Below are positions 23,271 to 31,725 of a stretch of DNA of 53,299 nucleotides, piece after piece. Every line of letters starts with the position of its first letter. Within the stretch, counting starts at the first letter, position 1. The notes under the pieces are model-generated. The model had not been told where the DNA came from and ran no database searches. It saw nothing but the letters and a program-made list of their open reading frames with translations. The position numbers were made by a program, and so were the translations under genes. The stretch lies in assembly GCA_900546575.1 (NCBI GenBank), contig URDM01000009.1, positions 1 through 53,299 of the forward strand, written 5' to 3'. Origin of the DNA: an uncultured Prevotella sp. Its GTDB lineage: Bacteria > Bacteroidota > Bacteroidia > Bacteroidales > Bacteroidaceae.

Positions 23271-24725
23271 TTATCCTACCGTTCCTTCCAACGATACGCT
23301 CAGCAGCTTCTGAGCCTCAACGGCGAACTCCATAGGCAGTTTGTTTAGCACTTCCTTGGCGTATCCGTTCACGATGAGTCCTACAGCTTGCTCGGTCGGG
23401 ATGCCACGCTGGTTACAGTAGAAGAGCTGGTCTTCTGAGATTTTTGAGGTTGTAGCCTCGTGCTCTACCACAGCAGTGTCGTTGTGGATGTCCATATAGG
23501 GGAATGTGTGAGCACCGCAGTCGGAACCGAGCAGCAACGAGTCGCACGACGAATAGTTGCGGGCGTTGTCGGCATTGCTTGTGGCACGTACCAGTCCACG
23601 GTATGAGTTCTGGCTGTGCCCGGCTGATATTCCCTTCGAAATGATTGTCGACTTGGTGTTCTTGCCCATATGAATCATCTTCGTTCCAGTATCTGCCTCC
23701 TGATAGTTGTTGGTCACTGCCACTGAATAGAACTCTGCCTGCGAACCATCGCCACGCAGAATACATGATGGATATTTCCATGTAATAGCAGAACCTGTCT
23801 CCACCTGAGTCCACGAGAGTTTTGAGTTGACACCGCGCAGGTCGCCACGTTTGGTAACAAGGTTGAGCACACCACCCTTGCCGTTCTCATCGCCTGGATA
23901 CCAATTCTGCACAGTTGAGTACTTCACCTCGGCGTTGTCATTGACGATAATCTCCACGATAGCGGCGTGCAGCTGGTTCTCGTCGCGCATCGGAGCGGTG
24001 CATCCTTCGAGATACGAAACGTAAGCATCGTCGTCGGCAATGATGAGAGTACGCTCAAACTGACCCGTGTTGCGGGCATTGATGCGGAAGTAAGAGCTCA
24101 GCTCCATCGGACAGCGCACGCCTTTCGGGATATATACGAACGAACCGTCGCTGAATACAGCACTGTTGAGCGCTGCATAGAAGTTATCACGATACGGCAC
24201 TACCGAACCGAGATACTGCTTCACGAGGTCGGGATGGTTCTTTATGGCGTCGCCGATAGAGCAGAATATGATGCCTTTCTCGGCAAGATGCTGTGAGAAT
24301 GTTGTCTTCACCGACACTGAGTCCATGATGGCATCTACAGCCACTCCGCTCAGTGCCAAGCGCTCTTCAAGTGGAATGCCGAGTTTGTCGAATGTCTTCA
24401 TCAGCTCGGGGTCTATCTCCTTCTTCTCGTCCTTAGGTTTCTTTGCGAGCGGGTCGGCATAGTAAGAGATTGCCTGATAGTCGATTTCGGGCAGATGAAC
24501 ATGTCCCCATGTGGGCTGTTCGAGTGTCTGCCAGTGGCGGAACGCCTTCAATCGGAACTCGAGCATCCATTCCGGCTCTCCCTTCTTCTGGGAGATGAGT
24601 CGCACAACGTCCTCGTTGAGTCCCTTCTCTATGATGTCGGTATGCACGTCGGTGGTGAAGCCGTATTCGTATTTCTGCTCAGCCACCTGGCGCACAAAGG
24701 CATTTTTTGTATCTTTATTTTCCAT
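23271..24725 (-). CDS. sufB: Fe-S cluster scaffold subunit SufB
   Basis: A 484-residue SufB, the core scaffold of the SUF system. Strongly conserved blocks include VPYRDNFYAALNSAVFSDGSFVYIPKGVRCP, KGISAGHSQNSYRGLVRA and NYSSCDSLLLGSDCGAHTFPY, which contains the functionally important cysteine. The N-terminal helical part (about 1-120) is typical. It is the promoter-proximal suf gene, and the order sufB-X-sufC-sufD-sufS departs from the usual sufBCDS only by the inserted membrane-protein gene. The leader upstream holds a hairpin of unknown use. Confidence 0.97.
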   Translation of the reverse strand: MENKDTKNAFVRQVAEQKYEYGFTTDVHTDIIEKGLNEDVVRLISQKKGEPEWMLEFRLKAFRHWQTLEQPTWGHVHLPEIDYQAISYYADPLAKKPKDEKKEIDPELMKTFDKLGIPLEERLALSGVAVDAIMDSVSVKTTFSQHLAEKGIIFCSIGDAIKNHPDLVKQYLGSVVPYRDNFYAALNSAVFSDGSFVYIPKGVRCPMELSSYFRINARNTGQFERTLIIADDDAYVSYLEGCTAPMRDENQLHAAIVEIIVNDNAEVKYSTVQNWYPGDENGKGGVLNLVTKRGDLRGVNSKLSWTQVETGSAITWKYPSCILRGDGSQAEFYSVAVTNNYQEADTGTKMIHMGKNTKSTIISKGISAGHSQNSYRGLVRATSNADNARNYSSCDSLLLGSDCGAHTFPYMDIHNDTAVVEHEATTSKISEDQLFYCNQRGIPTEQAVGLIVNGYAKEVLNKLPMEFAVEAQKLLSVSLEGTVG

Positions 24726-24795
24726 TTTTGCAGTAAGTTAGCCGGATGCCGGGCGCTCATTTGAGCCGTGCATTCCGACGTTCTGTTTTAAAATG

Positions 24796-24803
24796 CAAAA
24801 TTA
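24796..24803 (-). promoter_or_regulatory. Promoter of the suf operon
   Basis: TAATTTTG on the minus strand, with TTCG (one mismatch to the -33 TTTG) 20 bp upstream. The 65-nt leader contains a stem, CGGAATGC..GCATCCG with GGCTC/GAGC inside (about 24738-24772). No IscR-like site is recognised. Confidence 0.6.
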
Positions 24804-24852
24804 CTAAATCCGTAGTGATTTAACGAAAAATATACATTATTTTATTATAACA

Positions 24853-24897
24853 AAAAATTGCCGTGCAAGGAACTAATTCCCAACACGGCAATTTTGC
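24853..24897 (-). terminator. Terminator after infB
   Basis: AAAAATTGCCGTG (24853-24865) pairs with CACGGCAATTTT (24884-24895) around a 18-nt loop. On the minus strand the stem is followed by TTTTTTG. It lies 15 bp downstream of the infB stop. Confidence 0.85.
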
Positions 24898-24911
24898 TTA
24901 TGTAAGTATTA

Positions 24912-27758
24912 TTACAGAGTCTGCTTAACTTCAATCTCGGTGAAGGTCTCGAGCACGTCACCCTGCTGGATGTCGTTGAAGTTGACGAGCGAGATACCAC
25001 ACTCGAAGTTGGTGGCAACCTCCTTAACGTCGTCCTTGTAGCGCTTGAGGGCAGCAATCTCGGCGGTGTGAACCACGATACCGTCGCGTACGACGCGCGC
25101 CTTGTCGGCACGGTGTACCTTACCCTCGGTAACGTAACATCCGGCAACGGTTCCGACCTTAGAAATCTTGTATACCTCGCGTACCTCAACCTGACCGGTG
25201 ACAACCTCCTTCTTCACCTTGTCGAGCATACCAATCATGGCTGACTTGACATCGTCGATAGCATCGTAGATTACTGAGTAGGTGTTGATTTCTACACCCT
25301 CCTGCTCAGCAAGCTTGCGTGCTGCTGCAGAAGGACGTACCTGGAAGCCGACGATGATGGCATCAGAAGCATCAGCGAGCGTAACATCGCTCTCTGAAAT
25401 CTGTCCCACAGCCTTGTATATAACATCAACCTTGATCTTCTCGGTAGACATCTTGATGAACGAATCCGACAGAGCCTCGATTGAACCGTCTGTATCGCCC
25501 TTGACGATGATGTTGAGTTCCTTGAACGAACCGAGTGCGATACGATGAGAGATGTCCGACAGTGTAAGACGTTTCTGAGTACGCAGACCCTGCTCACGCT
25601 GCAGTTGCAGACGCTTGTTGGCAATGTCGCGTGCCTCCTGCTCTGTCTCAAGAGTGTGGAATGAGTCGCCCGCAGTAGGAGCACCGTTGAGTCCGAGGAT
25701 GATAGCTGGTTCAGCCGGTCCTGCCGACTCGATGCGCTGGTTACGCTCGTTGAACATAGCCTTGATACGGCCCCATGATGTTCCGGCGATGATGTTGTCG
25801 CCTACGCGCAGCGTACCGTTGCTTACGAGCACTGTCGAAACGTAGCCACGACCCTTGTCGAGCGACGACTCGATGATTGAGCCAGTAGCCTTACGGTTAG
25901 GATTGGCCTTGAGGTCGAGCATTTCAGCCTCAAGCAGCACCTTCTCCAGAAGATCGTTAACGCCCTGTCCCTTCTTGGCACTGATTTCCTGACACTGATA
26001 TTTACCTCCCCACTCCTCAACAAGGAGATTCATAGCCGACAGTTCCTCACGTACACGGTCGGGGTTTGCACCCGGCTTGTCTATCTTGTTGATGGCGAAC
26101 ACCATCGGTACGTTGGCAGCCTGACAGTGCGCTATTGCCTCCTTGGTAGTAGGCATCACAGCATCGTCGGCAGCGATGATGATGATGGCGATATCGGTCA
26201 CCTGAGCGCCACGGGCACGCATGGCGGTAAACGCCTCATGACCCGGAGTATCGAGGAATGTTATCTTGCGTCCGTCCTCAAGTTGAACGTTGTATGCACC
26301 AATGTGCTGAGTGATACCACCAGCCTCGCCGGCGATAACGTTTGTCTTGCGTATATAGTCGAGCAATGATGTCTTACCATGGTCTACATGACCCATTACG
26401 GTAACAATCGGAGCACGCGGAACAAGATCATTCTCGTCATCCTCTACCTCAGTGATTGCCTCCTGCACCTCAGCGCTGACATATTCGGTCTTGAATCCGA
26501 ACTCCTCTGCTACGAGGTTGATGGTCTCGGCATCCAAACGCTGGTTGATTGACACCATAATACCTACGCTCATGAGTGTTCCGATCACCTGGTTTACCGA
26601 TACGTTCATCATAGTAGCCAGTTCCGAAACAGTCACAAACTCGGTCAGCTTCAGTGTTTTGCTCTCCTTCTTCTCTTCACGACGCTCCTCATTCATTTTT
26701 TCCTGAGCAGCCTCACGCTTCTCCTTACGATACTTAGCACCCTTCTTGTTCTGGTTCTGCTTATTAGTGAGTCGTGCGAGAGTTTCCTTTACCTGGCGTG
26801 CAACGTCTTCGTCATTCACCTCAGCAGGTTTCTGCTGTCCGCGTCCACGATTCTTCTTCTTGTTCTTGCCGCTTCCGCCACCGTTACCTCCGGCGTTGGT
26901 GTTCTTGCCACCCTGTCCGCCTGGCTGGTTGGCAGCTGAATTTATGTCTACACGAACCTTATTAATACGCTCGCGCTTCTTCTTGTCGCCGCGCTGTTGC
27001 TGCGATTTCTCCTCACGCTCCTTGCGCTTTTCTTCCTTCGACTTCTTCTTGGGGCGTGTGCTCTGGTTGAGCGCATTGAGGTCGATTTTGCCGAGTACGT
27101 TCACCTTAGGAGTATTGAGCATCTTCTTCTCGCTCTTTGTGGTGAACAATGTTGAGTCGGTCTTGGTCGTCTCAGCGGCTGATGTCTCGGTGGTTGCGGC
27201 TGGTTTCGCATCCGTTGTTTTGGCAGCCATAGTAGGCTCCTGCTTCACTTTGGGTTTGTTCTCTTTGTCTTGAACCACTGGCTTTTGTATTTTTTTTGTT
27301 TCCGTCTTTTCCACAGTCTTGTCGGCAGTAGCCTCGCTGCCCTGTGTTGTTTTGTTGTTTGCCGGCTTCTGACTAACGGCAGCAGTCTTGGCCTGAGGCT
27401 CCTTACGAGCCTCAGGTGCAGCTGGCTTCAGCTCGGAAGGTTTCTTTCCGATACTGTCAAGGTCAATCTTGCCCAACGGCTTATACTGCTGTTGGGTAGA
27501 TGATGAAAGAAGTCGTTCGGCACGGTTGTCGTCCTTCTTCTTCTCTTTCGGCTTTTTCTGCAAGAGTTTTTCAGCTTGAGAACGCACCTCCTTGTCCTGC
27601 TGGAAAGCTCCAGCGAGGGCGTTGTACTGAGCGTCACTCAGTTTGAAGCTCGGCTCGGCCTTCACCTCTCCCAGTTCGCTTCTTTTCTCAAGGAACTCCA
27701 CTGCCGTCTGGAGTCCTATATTCAACTCTCGTAATGCTTTGTTTAACCTGATGCTCAT
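24912..27758 (-). CDS. infB: Translation initiation factor IF-2
   Basis: A 948-residue IF-2. The order is: N-terminal IF2N module (3-25), a long Lys/Glu/Ala/Gln-rich disordered stretch (about 75-350, with an NPGG/G-rich patch), a second IF2N module (TVSELATMMNVSVNQVIGTLMSVG), then the GTPase with GHVDHGKTS near residue 453, DTPGHEAF and NKIDKPG, and domains II-IV. It delivers initiator tRNA to the 30S subunit. The extended linker is normal for Bacteroidetes. It is last in the rimP-nusA-infB unit, separated from nusA by 231 bp that include a short purine repeat; truB, rbfA and rpsO are absent. Confidence 0.97.
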   Translation of the reverse strand: MSIRLNKALRELNIGLQTAVEFLEKRSELGEVKAEPSFKLSDAQYNALAGAFQQDKEVRSQAEKLLQKKPKEKKKDDNRAERLLSSSTQQQYKPLGKIDLDSIGKKPSELKPAAPEARKEPQAKTAAVSQKPANNKTTQGSEATADKTVEKTETKKIQKPVVQDKENKPKVKQEPTMAAKTTDAKPAATTETSAAETTKTDSTLFTTKSEKKMLNTPKVNVLGKIDLNALNQSTRPKKKSKEEKRKEREEKSQQQRGDKKKRERINKVRVDINSAANQPGGQGGKNTNAGGNGGGSGKNKKKNRGRGQQKPAEVNDEDVARQVKETLARLTNKQNQNKKGAKYRKEKREAAQEKMNEERREEKKESKTLKLTEFVTVSELATMMNVSVNQVIGTLMSVGIMVSINQRLDAETINLVAEEFGFKTEYVSAEVQEAITEVEDDENDLVPRAPIVTVMGHVDHGKTSLLDYIRKTNVIAGEAGGITQHIGAYNVQLEDGRKITFLDTPGHEAFTAMRARGAQVTDIAIIIIAADDAVMPTTKEAIAHCQAANVPMVFAINKIDKPGANPDRVREELSAMNLLVEEWGGKYQCQEISAKKGQGVNDLLEKVLLEAEMLDLKANPNRKATGSIIESSLDKGRGYVSTVLVSNGTLRVGDNIIAGTSWGRIKAMFNERNQRIESAGPAEPAIILGLNGAPTAGDSFHTLETEQEARDIANKRLQLQREQGLRTQKRLTLSDISHRIALGSFKELNIIVKGDTDGSIEALSDSFIKMSTEKIKVDVIYKAVGQISESDVTLADASDAIIVGFQVRPSAAARKLAEQEGVEINTYSVIYDAIDDVKSAMIGMLDKVKKEVVTGQVEVREVYKISKVGTVAGCYVTEGKVHRADKARVVRDGIVVHTAEIAALKRYKDDVKEVATNFECGISLVNFNDIQQGDVLETFTEIEVKQTL

Positions 27759-27767
27759 ATTTATCTG

Positions 27768-27806
27768 TTTTAAAAGTAAAAGAGTAAAAGAGTAAAAAAG
27801 TAAAAC
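27768..27806. repeat. AAAGAGTAAAA purine spacer repeat
   Basis: Iterated AAAGTAAAAGAGTAAAA words just upstream of the infB start, the same composition as the second half of the 6745-6893 element but without its inverted partner. Confidence 0.65.
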
Positions 27807-27989
27807 GTCTGCCTACCTCTGCTTTGTCCGCTACTCTGTCTACGTCTTTTCCTTTTGCTTTGTTAGGGTTTAAATTAATTACTTACAGCATGTCCGTGAC
27901 ATGCAAAACTTGAGTTTCTATTAGATACTCGCTAAGGGAGTTCCAAGAAACCTCGCGGTTTCTGAAGCCCCCTTATATGAAATATCCGC

Positions 27990-29249
27990 TTACTCGAACT
28001 CGGCGCGGAGCACTTTCAGCACGTTGTCTACGGTCTCCTCTTCGAGGTCGGCCTTTTCAACAAGCATGTCGCGTGGTGCATTGAGTACGGCCTTAGCGGT
28101 GTCCAGACCGATGCCCTTAATGGCATCAATCACCCACTGGTCGATTTCATCAGAGAACTCGTCGAGATAGATATCCTCGTCGGCATCCTCCTCGCTCACC
28201 TCGCGGAATACGTCGATGGTGTACTCGGTCAGCATAGACGCAAGCTTGATGTTCATACCGCCACGGCCGATAGCAAGGCTCACCTCCTCTGGCTTAAGGT
28301 AAACCTCAGCCTTGTGGTTCTCCTCGTCTATCTTGATAGTCGACACCTTAGCGGGCGAAAGTGCACGCTGGATGAAGAGCTTTGTATTGGCGGTGTAGTT
28401 GATTACGTCGATATTCTCGTTGCACAGTTCGTGAACAATGCCGTGCACACGGCTACCCTTAACGCCTACGCAGGCTCCTACCGGGTCAATACGGTCATCG
28501 AAACTCTCAACGGCAATCTTAGCACGCTCACCCGGCATGCGTGCGATGCGGCGGATAGCGATGAGTCCTTCTGCTATTTCGGGCACTTCAGCCTCCAACA
28601 GACGCTGCAGGAACATTGGGCTTGTACGCGAAAGAATAATCTTGGGGTTGTTGTTCTCGTTGTCTACACGCTCGATGACGGCGCGTATTGTCTCGCCCTT
28701 GCGATACTGGTCGGCAGGAATCTGCTCAGCCTTAGGCAGGATGAGCTCGTTGTTCTCATCGTCTACAACGAGTACCTCACGCTTCCAAACCTGATAAACC
28801 TCAGCTGCGATAACCTGACCTACGCGATCCTTATACTTATTATATAGCGAGTCGTGCTCAAGTTCAAGAATCTTTGATGCGAGAGTCTGTCGCAAGTTGA
28901 GTATGGCACGGCGGCCAAACTTGGCAAATTCAACACGTTCTGATACGTCCTCACCTACCTCGTAGTCGGGTTCTATCTTGCGTGCCTCTTTCAGAGCGAT
29001 CTGCTTGTTCTCGTCTTCCACTTCGCCGTCAGCTACAACCACACGGTTGCGGTATATCTCGAAGTCGCCCTTATCGGGGTTGACGATAACGTCGAAGTTC
29101 TCGTCGCTGCCGAATATCTTTGCCAGAACGTTACGGAAGCTCTCTTCCAGAACGCTTACTAAAGTGGTGCGGTCGATGTTCTTGGTCTCCTTGAATTCCT
29201 TGAACGAGTCGAACATGCTCACAATATCGTCTTTCTTTGCTGCTGCCAT
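27990..29249 (-). CDS. nusA: Transcription termination/antitermination factor NusA
   Basis: A 419-residue NusA. The N-terminal RNA-polymerase-binding domain is followed by an S1 domain (about 130-200: GQVIAAEVYQVWKREVLV), two KH domains (GVKGSRVHGIVHELCNENIDVI and SLAIGRGGMNIKLAS) and an acidic helical C-terminal part (EEDADEDIYLDEFSDEID and a helix-hairpin-helix GIGLDTAKAVLNAP). It binds RNA polymerase and modulates pausing and termination. The rimP stop and nusA start are 3 bp apart. The hairpin upstream of rimP could be a target of NusA-dependent autoregulation. Confidence 0.97.
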   Translation of the reverse strand: MAAAKKDDIVSMFDSFKEFKETKNIDRTTLVSVLEESFRNVLAKIFGSDENFDVIVNPDKGDFEIYRNRVVVADGEVEDENKQIALKEARKIEPDYEVGEDVSERVEFAKFGRRAILNLRQTLASKILELEHDSLYNKYKDRVGQVIAAEVYQVWKREVLVVDDENNELILPKAEQIPADQYRKGETIRAVIERVDNENNNPKIILSRTSPMFLQRLLEAEVPEIAEGLIAIRRIARMPGERAKIAVESFDDRIDPVGACVGVKGSRVHGIVHELCNENIDVINYTANTKLFIQRALSPAKVSTIKIDEENHKAEVYLKPEEVSLAIGRGGMNIKLASMLTEYTIDVFREVSEEDADEDIYLDEFSDEIDQWVIDAIKGIGLDTAKAVLNAPRDMLVEKADLEEETVDNVLKVLRAEFE

Positions 29250-29252
29250 AGC

Positions 29253-29720
29253 TTATTTGAAATTTATTAAGTATTTTGTATATTTCACCTTATCCATATG
29301 GAACGCGCGGTCTACTTCCACTATCTGCGGACGCTTCTTGCCTTCCACTTTCTGTTTCTCCTGAACAGTCACCACAAAGTCATTGCCGTCAACGCTCTTC
29401 AGTACGCCTTTATACTTCAGACCATCGGCATCGAGCACCTCCACGTCCTTGCCTACAAAGCAGTGATACTGCTGCGGCACCTTAAAAGGCTGACCGAGTC
29501 CTGCCGAACCTACTTCGAGTTCGTAGTCCTCCTCGTCGCGGCTCAGATGATCTTCGATATAACGGCTCAACTCCACGCAGTCTTCAATCCACACGCCATC
29601 GGCATGGTCTATCTCAACCACGATGCGGTCGTCGGGGCTTACTTCCACGTCGACAAGAAAGTATTCCTTGCCGTCGAGCCACTCATTAACAATACTTTTT
29701 ACGGTGTTTTTGTCTATCAT
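29253..29720 (-). CDS. rimP: Ribosome maturation factor RimP
   Basis: A 155-residue RimP with the N-terminal alpha/beta domain (VDVEVSPDDRIVVEIDHADGVWIEDCVELSRYIEDHL) and the C-terminal SH3-like barrel (VGSAGLGQPFKVPQQYH, then FVVTVQEKQKVEGKKRPQIVEVDRAF). It helps assemble the 30S subunit. It starts the rimP-nusA-infB operon. The stop of rimP precedes the nusA ATG by 3 bp. Confidence 0.95.
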   Translation of the reverse strand: MIDKNTVKSIVNEWLDGKEYFLVDVEVSPDDRIVVEIDHADGVWIEDCVELSRYIEDHLSRDEEDYELEVGSAGLGQPFKVPQQYHCFVGKDVEVLDADGLKYKGVLKSVDGNDFVVTVQEKQKVEGKKRPQIVEVDRAFHMDKVKYTKYLINFK

Positions 29721-29741
29721 ATAAATACATTAGAGAATAAA

Positions 29742-29771
29742 AAATGAGGAGCTCTCTCGGAGCCCCTCATT
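29742..29771 (-). terminator. Intrinsic-terminator hairpin between promoter and rimP
   Basis: On the minus strand AATGAGGGGCTC pairs with GAGCTCCTCATT (12 bp, one G-U) around a CGAGA loop and is followed by TTTTATT. It lies downstream of the rimP -7 box and 22 bp before the rimP ATG, so transcripts initiated there must pass it. It could instead be the terminator of the upstream dut-TPR-DUF4292-envC unit. Confidence 0.85.
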
Positions 29772-29784
29772 CCACTGAACGATG

Positions 29785-29816
29785 CAAAATTACTAAATTT
29801 CTGCAACGTACACAAA
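29785..29816 (-). promoter_or_regulatory. Promoter of rimP-nusA-infB
   Basis: A complete Bacteroidetes promoter on the minus strand: -33 TTTG (29813-29816), a 20-bp spacer and -7 TAATTTTG (29785-29792). Transcription should begin near 29780, about 10 nt before the terminator hairpin. Confidence 0.78.
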
Positions 29817-29914
29817 TATTTACTACATTTTCTATTCTATAGTCCACAAAAAGCCGATACACAACAACAATAACCACAAAAACATGCAAGTTTACAGTGC
29901 ATACCACTCCCTGC

Positions 29915-29962
29915 GGGGGAGGGGCTGGGGGGGGGTGGGGCTTTGTGGGGCTGGGGGTGGGG
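29915..29962. repeat. G-tract cluster downstream of envC-like gene
   Basis: Seven runs of four to nine G on the plus strand within 48 bp (29915-19, 21-24, 27-35, 37-40, 47-50, 53-57, 59-62), separated by 1-6 nt. The composition can form G-quadruplexes and is unlike anything else in the window. It starts with a CTCCCTGCGGGGGAG hairpin (about 29907-29921) and lies 6 bp past the envC stop codon. Confidence 0.85.
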
Positions 29963-29968
29963 CTTCTA

Positions 29969-31720
29969 TTATCTTCCTATCCACGCCTCAGGGTTCAGGC
30001 GGTTCTGCATTTTACGCAACTGGAACTGAAGGATATTATCTTGTGCCACAGAGCCCAGGCTCTGACGTGTAGACACCTTCTGTCCGCGCTGAACATTGAC
30101 CGAACGCAGGTTGCAATATACTGATATGTAGGCACCATGGCGAACCATCACTACGAACGAACCGCCGTATCCGAACACTGCACTCACCTCGCCGTCGTAT
30201 ATGGCGCGTGCCTGGCAGCCGGGCTGACCCATAATGTTTACGCCCTTGTTGTCTATAGTCACTCCCTTAAGTCCTGCCACACTGTTCTGTCCGTAGTGGC
30301 TTACTATGCGTGCACTACCTGTTATAGGCATTGGCAGACGACCCTTATTGGCTTCAAATCCGCCCGACATCATACGGTCTACCGATGACATCGTGTTGGT
30401 CTGCTCCACATTCTTGCGTGCTTGCGCTATCTCCTTTGTAGAACGTTGTTCGTCGGCACGTGCCTTACGCTCCATCGCTTCACGCTGTGCTTCAGCCTCA
30501 CGGGCACGCTGTTCGGCTGCAGCCTTCTGCTCGGCAGCCTGACGAGCTGCTGCATCGGCAGCCGCTTGAGCCTTCTTCTTTGCTTCGGCATCGCGCTGAC
30601 GCTGCGCTTCGGCACGCGCAGCCTCTTCCCTTTCCTGTGCAGCACGGGCTTCCGCTTTTGCACGCGCTTCCGCTTCGCGAGCCTCACGAAGTCGGCGTTC
30701 GTTCTCAAGGCGCGCCTTTTCAGCCTCAGCACGCTTACGTGCAAGCTCTTCCTCACGACGTTTCTTGGCAGCGGCAGCCTCAGCGGCGCGTCGTTTTGCT
30801 TCCTCGGCGGCACGTACACGTGCCTTCTCCACCTCAATGGCAATGAGTCGGTCTATCTGTGCGTTTATTGCCGAAGCGTCCTTACGCTGCTTGGCTATGA
30901 CGCGCTGTATGGTCTTCTGCTGCTTCTGCAGCGAGTTCACCACCTGCTGTTGCTCCTGCTGCTTGCCCTCAAGCTGCTTTCGTTCCTGCTGCCCGCGATA
31001 AAGCATGTTGCTTTTCTGACCCTTCACCTGCTGCAGCTGTGAGTGTTTCTCGTTCACCTGAGCCTGCTTCACCTTCACCATTTCGCCCTGTGCCTTCTGC
31101 CATGAGGCATACTCGCGCACAAATCTGAGTCGTCGATACATCTGGGCGAAGTTCTTTGCCGAGAATATGAACATCAGACGGTCTTGCAACGTATGCTGTC
31201 GGTTGATGTATCGCATCGACTTCACATACTTGGCCTTACGCTCCTGCAGCTGCTTCTGCAATGTCGAAAGCTGAGCATTGAGCAGTCCGATATTGCCATC
31301 TATATGATGTATGTCCTGCTGAATGCCGTCTATATTCTTCTGATGCTTGTCAATCTCGCTGTTGATGACGAGCAGATCGTTGAGTCGTTTCTTCACGTCT
31401 GCCTGATTGGCACGCAATGCCGCCTCCTGCTTCTTTATCTCCTTCTGCATGGCAGAGCGTTTCGACTGCAATCCGCGAATCTCGGCAGTAGAATAATTTG
31501 GACGTGCCTTCTTTTTTGACGTAGTCCTCCTGGCTGTAGACTTCTTGGCTGTTGTATTTCTTTTTGTGCTGGCAGCCTTTCTTACCTGAGCCTTTGCTGT
31601 CGTCTTTTTCCTATTCTGCGTAGTGGTAGTCTTACGCTGCTGCATGAGCGTCAGAGCCGTCGCGTCCACTGGAGCGACAAGCATCACTATGGCAAGAAGT
31701 GCCATTAAATACTGCTTCAT
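29969..31720 (-). CDS. EnvC-like murein hydrolase activator (degenerate M23/LytM)
   Basis: A 583-residue exported protein with a signal peptide (MKQYLMALLAIVMLVAPVDA), a basic low-complexity stretch (30-75), and a long coiled coil (about 85-450) including an Ala/Glu/Arg-rich segment. A C-terminal LytM/M23 domain (about 465-583) follows. The domain keeps the fold words FGYGGSFVVMVRHGAYISVYCNL and LNPEAWIG, but the metal-site histidine of the usual LHFELRK block is replaced (LQFQLRK) and the first H-x-x-x-D is not recognisable. It is therefore probably an EnvC-type activator of amidases during daughter-cell separation and not a hydrolase itself. It is last in the dut-TPR-DUF4292-envC unit, 5 bp from its neighbour. 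Confidence 0.85.
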   Translation of the reverse strand: MKQYLMALLAIVMLVAPVDATALTLMQQRKTTTTQNRKKTTAKAQVRKAASTKRNTTAKKSTARRTTSKKKARPNYSTAEIRGLQSKRSAMQKEIKKQEAALRANQADVKKRLNDLLVINSEIDKHQKNIDGIQQDIHHIDGNIGLLNAQLSTLQKQLQERKAKYVKSMRYINRQHTLQDRLMFIFSAKNFAQMYRRLRFVREYASWQKAQGEMVKVKQAQVNEKHSQLQQVKGQKSNMLYRGQQERKQLEGKQQEQQQVVNSLQKQQKTIQRVIAKQRKDASAINAQIDRLIAIEVEKARVRAAEEAKRRAAEAAAAKKRREEELARKRAEAEKARLENERRLREAREAEARAKAEARAAQEREEAARAEAQRQRDAEAKKKAQAAADAAARQAAEQKAAAEQRAREAEAQREAMERKARADEQRSTKEIAQARKNVEQTNTMSSVDRMMSGGFEANKGRLPMPITGSARIVSHYGQNSVAGLKGVTIDNKGVNIMGQPGCQARAIYDGEVSAVFGYGGSFVVMVRHGAYISVYCNLRSVNVQRGQKVSTRQSLGSVAQDNILQFQLRKMQNRLNPEAWIGR

Positions 31721-31725
31721 TGGCT

